A DNA stretch of 10,386 nt from an uncultured Jeotgalicoccus sp. (GTDB lineage Bacteria > Bacillota > Bacilli > Staphylococcales > Salinicoccaceae). The notes under the pieces were generated by a model. It did not search any database. It was given only the letters and a program-made list of their open reading frames with translations, and was not told the origin of the DNA. The stretch spans positions 1 through 10,386 of the forward strand of contig CANRKV010000041.1 in NCBI GenBank assembly GCA_947631305.1, given 5' to 3'. The position numbers and the translations under genes are program-made. Below are positions 6,665-10,386 of this stretch, piece by piece; position 1 is the first letter of the stretch, and every line of letters begins with the position of its first letter.

Positions 6665-7426
6665 ATGTTTAAAGCGACTAAAAACAAATCTCTGACTGAG
6701 AGACCTATACCGGAACACATTGCGATTATTATGGATGGCAACGGCAGATATGCGAAGATGCGCAGCATGCCGCGCATAAAAGGCCATTATGAAGGCATGC
6801 AGAATGTAAAGCGTATCGTGAGACATGCTGCAGATATAAAACTTAAATATTTAACGCTCTATGCGTTTTCAACAGAAAACTGGTCCCGTCCAAAAAGTGA
6901 AGTAAACTATTTACTTAAACTGCCGACCGATTTTCTCGGTACGTTTTTACCGGAACTGATTGAAAAAAACGTTATTGTTAAAACAATCGGTGACTTCGAA
7001 GCGCTGCCGAAGCATACGCGTAAAGCAGTTCAGACAGCAATCGATAAAACTGCCGGAAATACCGGTCTGACACTCGTTTTTGCACTGAACTACGGCGGAC
7101 GTGACGAACTGATTGGCGCGGTCAAAGAGATGATTGCTGACGTTCAGGCGGGAACACTTGATACTGACTCACTCGACAGCAAAACATTCGATGATTATTT
7201 AATGACTAAAGATATGCCGGACCCTGAAATGATTATTAGAACTTCAGGTGAATACCGGCTGAGCAATTTCTTATTATGGCAGGCATCCTACAGCGAATTA
7301 TTCTTTTCAAATACGCTGTGGCCGGAATTCAAAACTGATGAACTGGATGATTTAATCGCTCAGTATCAAAAGAGAGAACGGCGTTTTGGAGGCTTAAATG
7401 AGGAGGATGTAATAGATGAAGACTAG
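6665..7426 (+). CDS. uppS: Undecaprenyl diphosphate synthase (cis-prenyltransferase)
   Basis: UppS adds eight isopentenyl units in cis to farnesyl diphosphate. The product is undecaprenyl diphosphate, the lipid carrier for peptidoglycan and teichoic acid precursors. The 253-residue protein has the motifs in order: IIMDGNGRYA (21-30) with the Mg2+/diphosphate Asp24, RIKGHYEG (37-44), LYAFSTENWSRP (65-76), ALNYGGRDEL (140-149), and IRTSGEYRLSNFL (191-203) followed by the metal and IPP site near ELFFSNTLWPEF (211-222). Most bacterial enzymes have Trp where this one has Tyr29. The start follows GGAGGA at 6654-6659. The last 11 bases overlap cdsA in another frame, and the cdsA ribosome binding site lies inside the uppS 3' end, implying coupled expression. 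Confidence 0.97.
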   Translation: MFKATKNKSLTERPIPEHIAIIMDGNGRYAKMRSMPRIKGHYEGMQNVKRIVRHAADIKLKYLTLYAFSTENWSRPKSEVNYLLKLPTDFLGTFLPELIEKNVIVKTIGDFEALPKHTRKAVQTAIDKTAGNTGLTLVFALNYGGRDELIGAVKEMIADVQAGTLDTDSLDSKTFDDYLMTKDMPDPEMIIRTSGEYRLSNFLLWQASYSELFFSNTLWPEFKTDELDDLIAQYQKRERRFGGLNEEDVIDED

Positions 7427-8201
7427 AACGATAACTGCAGTCATTGCACTGCTGTTATTTTTGCCGATTGTAGTAATCGGCTCATGGCCGCTGTTAATAT
7501 TAGTCTACCTCATGGCAATTACGGGCCTTTACGAAATTTTAAAGATGAACCGTATCCATATATTTTCACTGCCGGGTATTCTATCTTTAATTGCCCTCGG
7601 CATGGTGTTAATACCGCAGGATTCCTATTCGCCGGCCATCGCTGAATTCCAGCTGGAGATTATCGTTGCACTTGCACTTATTATGCTGTCGACGACAGTT
7701 GTCTCGAAAAACAGATTTAATTTTGTCGATATGAGTTTTTGCGTAATGGCAGTGGCATATATCGGCATCGGTTTTATGTACTTTTTTGAAACACGCGAAT
7801 CCGGGCTTATTTATATTTTATATGCACTCCTGATTGTCTGGCTTACAGATACGGGTGCCTACTTGTTCGGTAAATCATTCGGCAAACGTAAACTGTGGCC
7901 GCAGATCAGTCCGAACAAAACGATTGAAGGCTCACTCGGCGGAACGCTTGTATCGGTCATTATACCGGTTGTTTTCGTTATGACGGGTGTGATGGAAGGC
8001 TCGCTGTGGCTCTTAATTCCGTTTACGATTGTTCTCAGTATATTCGGGCAGATGGGGGACCTCGTGGAATCCGCACTAAAACGTCACTTTGACGTGAAAG
8101 ATTCAGGCACATTTTTACCGGGACACGGCGGTATTTTAGACCGCTTTGACAGTTTCATCTTCGTACTGCCCCTGATGAACATCTTACCGATTATTTCATA
8201 A
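7416..8201 (+). CDS. cdsA: Phosphatidate cytidylyltransferase (CDP-diglyceride synthase)
   Basis: CdsA is an integral membrane enzyme that makes CDP-diacylglycerol from phosphatidate and CTP, the branch point for phosphatidylglycerol and cardiolipin. The 261-residue product is highly hydrophobic with about seven or eight membrane segments (roughly 5-42 as two, 53-68, 78-95, 105-125, 130-150, 174-212 as one or two, and 246-261). The cytosolic catalytic parts are SPNKTIEGSLGG (165-176) and the family signature beginning GDLVESALKRHFD (214-226), continuing through KDSGTFLPGHGG (228-239) to LDRFD (241-245), with the acidic metal-binding residues present. The start overlaps the uppS end by 11 bases, with AGGAGG at 7401-7406. 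dxr begins 15 bases after the stop. The uppS-cdsA-dxr-rseP order is common in bacteria. Confidence 0.97.
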   Translation: MKTRTITAVIALLLFLPIVVIGSWPLLILVYLMAITGLYEILKMNRIHIFSLPGILSLIALGMVLIPQDSYSPAIAEFQLEIIVALALIMLSTTVVSKNRFNFVDMSFCVMAVAYIGIGFMYFFETRESGLIYILYALLIVWLTDTGAYLFGKSFGKRKLWPQISPNKTIEGSLGGTLVSVIIPVVFVMTGVMEGSLWLLIPFTIVLSIFGQMGDLVESALKRHFDVKDSGTFLPGHGGILDRFDSFIFVLPLMNILPIIS

Positions 8202-8205
8202 TAAC

Positions 8206-8211
8206 AGGTGA
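8206..8211 (+). promoter_or_regulatory. Ribosome binding site deciding the dxr start
   Basis: AGGTGA lies 5 nt before the ATG at 8217. The in-frame GTG at 8208 is part of this site and is therefore not used. The geometry is identical to the hslV and rseP sites. Confidence 0.8.
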
Positions 8212-8216
8212 ATTCT

Positions 8217-9344
8217 ATGATAAAAACCATTTCTATACTCGGTGTCACGGGTTCTATCGGAACCCAGGCGCTTGACGTCATTAAAAATAATCCGGAACAC
8301 TTTAAACTCGGTGCAATTTCAGCCGGACGGAACCTTTCTAAACTGCATGAGATTTTAGCTGACTTTAAACCGGCGCTCGTTTCAGTACAGGACGGGAATG
8401 CCGTCAGCGGGCTGAAAGCCCAGTATCCGCACATTGAATTTACATCGGGAGACGAAGGTCTTATCGATGTTGCGACATTTGACAGCAGTTTGCTTTTAAC
8501 AGCAATTCTCGGCAGTGTCGGTTTAAAACCAACACTTGCTGCAATAGACTCAGGTATTGATATTGCGCTTGCGAACAAGGAAACATTAGTTGCAGCAGGC
8601 GATATTGTGATGGAACGTGCACGCGCGAAAAATGTGCAGATTATTCCTGTCGATTCAGAGCATTCGGCTTTGTTCCAATGCTTAAAAGGTGAAAACGAAA
8701 AAGAAATCAGCAATATTATTATTACGGCAAGCGGCGGTTCATTCAGAGATCTGACGCGTGCCGACCTCGGCAATGTCACGTTGAAAGATGCGCTAAACCA
8801 CCCGAACTGGTCGATGGGACAAAAGATTACCATTGATTCTGCAACGATGATGAACAAAGGCTTTGAAGTCATTGAAGCGAAGCATTTATTCGATGTCGAA
8901 ATTGGCCAGATTAAAACGCTGCTGCATAAAGAAAGCATCATTCATTCGATGGTGGAATTTATCGACAACAGTATTATGGCACAGCTTGGCAACTCCGATA
9001 TGAGAACTGCCATTCAATATGCATTTACTCATCCGGAAAGGTTACATAAAAATAACCCGCTGTCTCTTAGTGAATTATCGCAGCTAAACTTCAAACCAAT
9101 GGATTTTGACCGCTTTAAAATGTTAAAATTCGCTTATGATGCGCTGGAAGCAGGCGGTACGCTGTCTACAGTAATGAACGCTGCAAACGAATATGCAGTC
9201 GGTGAATTTTTACAGGGCAGAATTTCATTTTTGGAAATTGAAGAAATCGTTGAATCCCGCATGCTGCAGCACGAGAATATTCAAAATCCGGATCTCGAAA
9301 CGATACTTAGCCTTGACGCGCGCTATAAATCAAATATGAGGTGA
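8217..9344 (+). CDS. dxr: 1-deoxy-D-xylulose 5-phosphate reductoisomerase (DXR, IspC)
   Basis: DXR carries out the second step of the MEP pathway, rearranging and reducing DXP to methylerythritol 4-phosphate with NADPH and a divalent metal; it is the target of fosmidomycin. The 375-residue protein opens with the dinucleotide motif GVTGSIG (9-15). ALANKETLVAAG (117-128) follows, then PVDSEHSALFQ (144-154) with metal ligands Asp146 and Glu148. ASGGSFR (171-177), the flexible active-site loop HPNWSMG (195-201) and KITIDSATMMNKGFEVIEA (203-221) with the third ligand Glu217 complete the site. The C-terminal helical domain has the NAANEYAV block (321-328). All catalytic residues are present. Many Firmicutes use the mevalonate route, and Staphylococcus relies on it for IPP from memory, so an intact dxr is informative about this organism. 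Its TGA stop is part of the rseP ribosome binding site. Confidence 0.96.
   Translation: MIKTISILGVTGSIGTQALDVIKNNPEHFKLGAISAGRNLSKLHEILADFKPALVSVQDGNAVSGLKAQYPHIEFTSGDEGLIDVATFDSSLLLTAILGSVGLKPTLAAIDSGIDIALANKETLVAAGDIVMERARAKNVQIIPVDSEHSALFQCLKGENEKEISNIIITASGGSFRDLTRADLGNVTLKDALNHPNWSMGQKITIDSATMMNKGFEVIEAKHLFDVEIGQIKTLLHKESIIHSMVEFIDNSIMAQLGNSDMRTAIQYAFTHPERLHKNNPLSLSELSQLNFKPMDFDRFKMLKFAYDALEAGGTLSTVMNAANEYAVGEFLQGRISFLEIEEIVESRMLQHENIQNPDLETILSLDARYKSNMR
9339..9344 (+). promoter_or_regulatory. Ribosome binding site for rseP, overlapping the dxr stop
   Basis: AGGTGA ends in the dxr TGA stop and stands 5 nt before the GTG start at 9350. It makes the otherwise weak GTG the only well-placed initiator and suggests reinitiation from dxr. 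Confidence 0.75.
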
Positions 9345-9349
9345 AGTAA

Positions 9350-10386
9350 GTGACAGGAATTTTAGCATTTATAGTCGTTTTCGGTCTGCTTGTTACCGTG
9401 CATGAATTCGGCCATATGTTCTTCGCAAAACGCGCAGGCATTATGTGTCCCGAGTTTGCCATCGGTATGGGACCGAAAATCTTTTCATATAAATACAATG
9501 ATACACAGTATACGGTACGTCTTCTGCCTATCGGCGGCTACGTGCGGATGGCGTCAAAAGATATGGAAGTCAATCCGCTGAATGCCGGCATGCGTATCAA
9601 TATTAAATTAAACCAGAACGATGAAATTACGCATATACTGTTAGATGATAAACACAATTTCCAGCACGTCGAAGAAATCGAAGTTGTTGAAAGCGACATT
9701 TCAGAACAGATGTATGTCAAAGGCTTAAAACTGAACGATAACAGCGAAGTGACATATTACTTCAGCGACGAGTGCTACTTTGTAGAAAACTCGGAGCTTG
9801 AGCGTATCGCTCCGCTGTCAGGAAGATTTGAAACGAAAAGTGTCTGGCAGCGTTTCTTAACGCTGTTTGCAGGACCCTTATTCAACTTCCTGCTCGCATT
9901 CGTACTGTTTACAATTCTGTTCTACATTCAGGGTAAACCGATGGATGAGCCGATTGTCGGTACAGTTGTGGAAGATACACCTGCGGCGGATATTAACCTT
10001 GAAGAAGGGGACCGCATCCAGTCAATCGACGGCACATCAGTCGACAGCTGGGCGCATATGACACAGCTGATCCAGGAAGGTGAAGGCAATCCGCAGGAAC
10101 TTGTCATTGACTCAGGCGGAGACACCCGCACAGAAACGTTTGCACCGGCTGTCGAAACAACTGAACTTCCAGACGGCACGGAACAGCAGCGTCTGATTAT
10201 CGGTGTCGGCAGAGCATTTGAAGACGGAATCATTGCACCAATCTGGTGGGGAGTCGAGGAAACTGTCTCCAGCATGTCATTAATATTTGAACTCGTTGTT
10301 AATATGATTGGCACGATTTTCGCAGGCACATTCAGTTTTGATATGCTTAACGGCCCGGTCGGTATTTATAAAGTGACGGAATCCGT
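9350..10386 (+). CDS. rseP: Site-2-type intramembrane zinc metalloprotease RseP, 3'-truncated
   Basis: RseP/RasP-type proteases cut transmembrane segments of anti-sigma factors, signal peptides and some peptide pheromone precursors. 345 complete residues are visible and the frame is open at the window end; relatives are near 420-430, so the last membrane segments and the C-terminal LDG metal-site motif are missing. The first membrane segment contains the zinc-binding HEFGH (18-22). FAIGMGPKIFSY (36-47) and RLLPIGGYVRM (57-67) follow, then a long periplasmic-side region. The second membrane segment has AGPLFNFLLAF (174-184), followed by a PDZ domain (about 198-275) with EEGDRIQSIDG (218-228), and a third hydrophobic segment leading to FDMLNGPVGIY (330-340). 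GTG is used as start with AGGTGA 5 nt upstream, and no ATG gives a complete first membrane segment. The following genes in relatives are usually proS and polC, outside this window. Confidence 0.95.
   Translation, partial: MTGILAFIVVFGLLVTVHEFGHMFFAKRAGIMCPEFAIGMGPKIFSYKYNDTQYTVRLLPIGGYVRMASKDMEVNPLNAGMRINIKLNQNDEITHILLDDKHNFQHVEEIEVVESDISEQMYVKGLKLNDNSEVTYYFSDECYFVENSELERIAPLSGRFETKSVWQRFLTLFAGPLFNFLLAFVLFTILFYIQGKPMDEPIVGTVVEDTPAADINLEEGDRIQSIDGTSVDSWAHMTQLIQEGEGNPQELVIDSGGDTRTETFAPAVETTELPDGTEQQRLIIGVGRAFEDGIIAPIWWGVEETVSSMSLIFELVVNMIGTIFAGTFSFDMLNGPVGIYKVTES

Noticed and set aside
8084..8941. Long open frame of 285 codons on the minus strand across cdsA and dxr
   Set aside because: It lies wholly opposite two well-recognised genes, has Ser-rich composition typical of antisense frames, shows no family motif and has no independent start signal that I can see.
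9928..10329. Open frame of 133 codons on the minus strand opposite rseP
   Set aside because: It is the complement of the rseP PDZ region, is Ser/Pro/Thr-rich and low in recognisable structure, so it is a shadow of the real gene.

Overview
The window is a stretch of conserved core chromosome from a low-to-mid-GC Firmicute (by eye roughly 43% G+C; not computed). Gene order and protein sequence point to the family Staphylococcaceae. The proteins resemble my memory of their Staphylococcus aureus counterparts (long identical blocks in CodY, S2, EF-Ts and UMP kinase), but the base composition is higher than in Staphylococcus itself. A Salinicoccus- or Jeotgalicoccus-like genus is therefore my best guess, as an inference only. 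All twelve genes lie on the + strand and almost no sequence is left over. I see no mobile element, tRNA, rRNA, CRISPR array, phage gene or sign of gene transfer.

Region 1 (1-3310) is the xerC-hslV-hslU-codY cluster, equivalent to codV-codW-codX-codY of Bacillus subtilis. It holds the C-terminal two thirds of the XerC recombinase, the HslV peptidase, its HslU ATPase and the global nutrient regulator CodY. Junctions are tight, and the hslV ribosome binding site overlaps the xerC stop codon.

Region 2 (3311-6581) is the translation block: rpsB (S2), tsf (EF-Ts), pyrH (UMP kinase) and frr (ribosome recycling factor). A good extended -10 promoter and a structured leader of about 110 nt precede rpsB. 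Intrinsic terminators follow rpsB, tsf and frr. The first two sit inside the cluster and may act as attenuators that set relative expression.

Region 3 (6582-10386) is the envelope and isoprenoid block: uppS, cdsA, dxr and a 3'-truncated rseP. DXR makes the MEP-pathway precursor, UppS turns isoprenoid units into the lipid carrier for cell wall synthesis, CdsA makes CDP-diacylglycerol for phospholipids, and RseP is a membrane metalloprotease. Junctions are again tight or overlapping.

I found no previously undescribed system. The points most worth a second look are the rpsB leader RNA with two mutually exclusive pairings, the rpsB/tsf attenuator, the corrected HslV start that puts the catalytic threonine directly after the initiator Met, a Trp-to-Tyr change in the UppS catalytic motif, and an identical AGGTGA + 5 nt start module at three junctions. 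Five starts (hslV, pyrH, uppS, dxr, rseP) were decided on ribosome binding sites rather than on the longest open frame.
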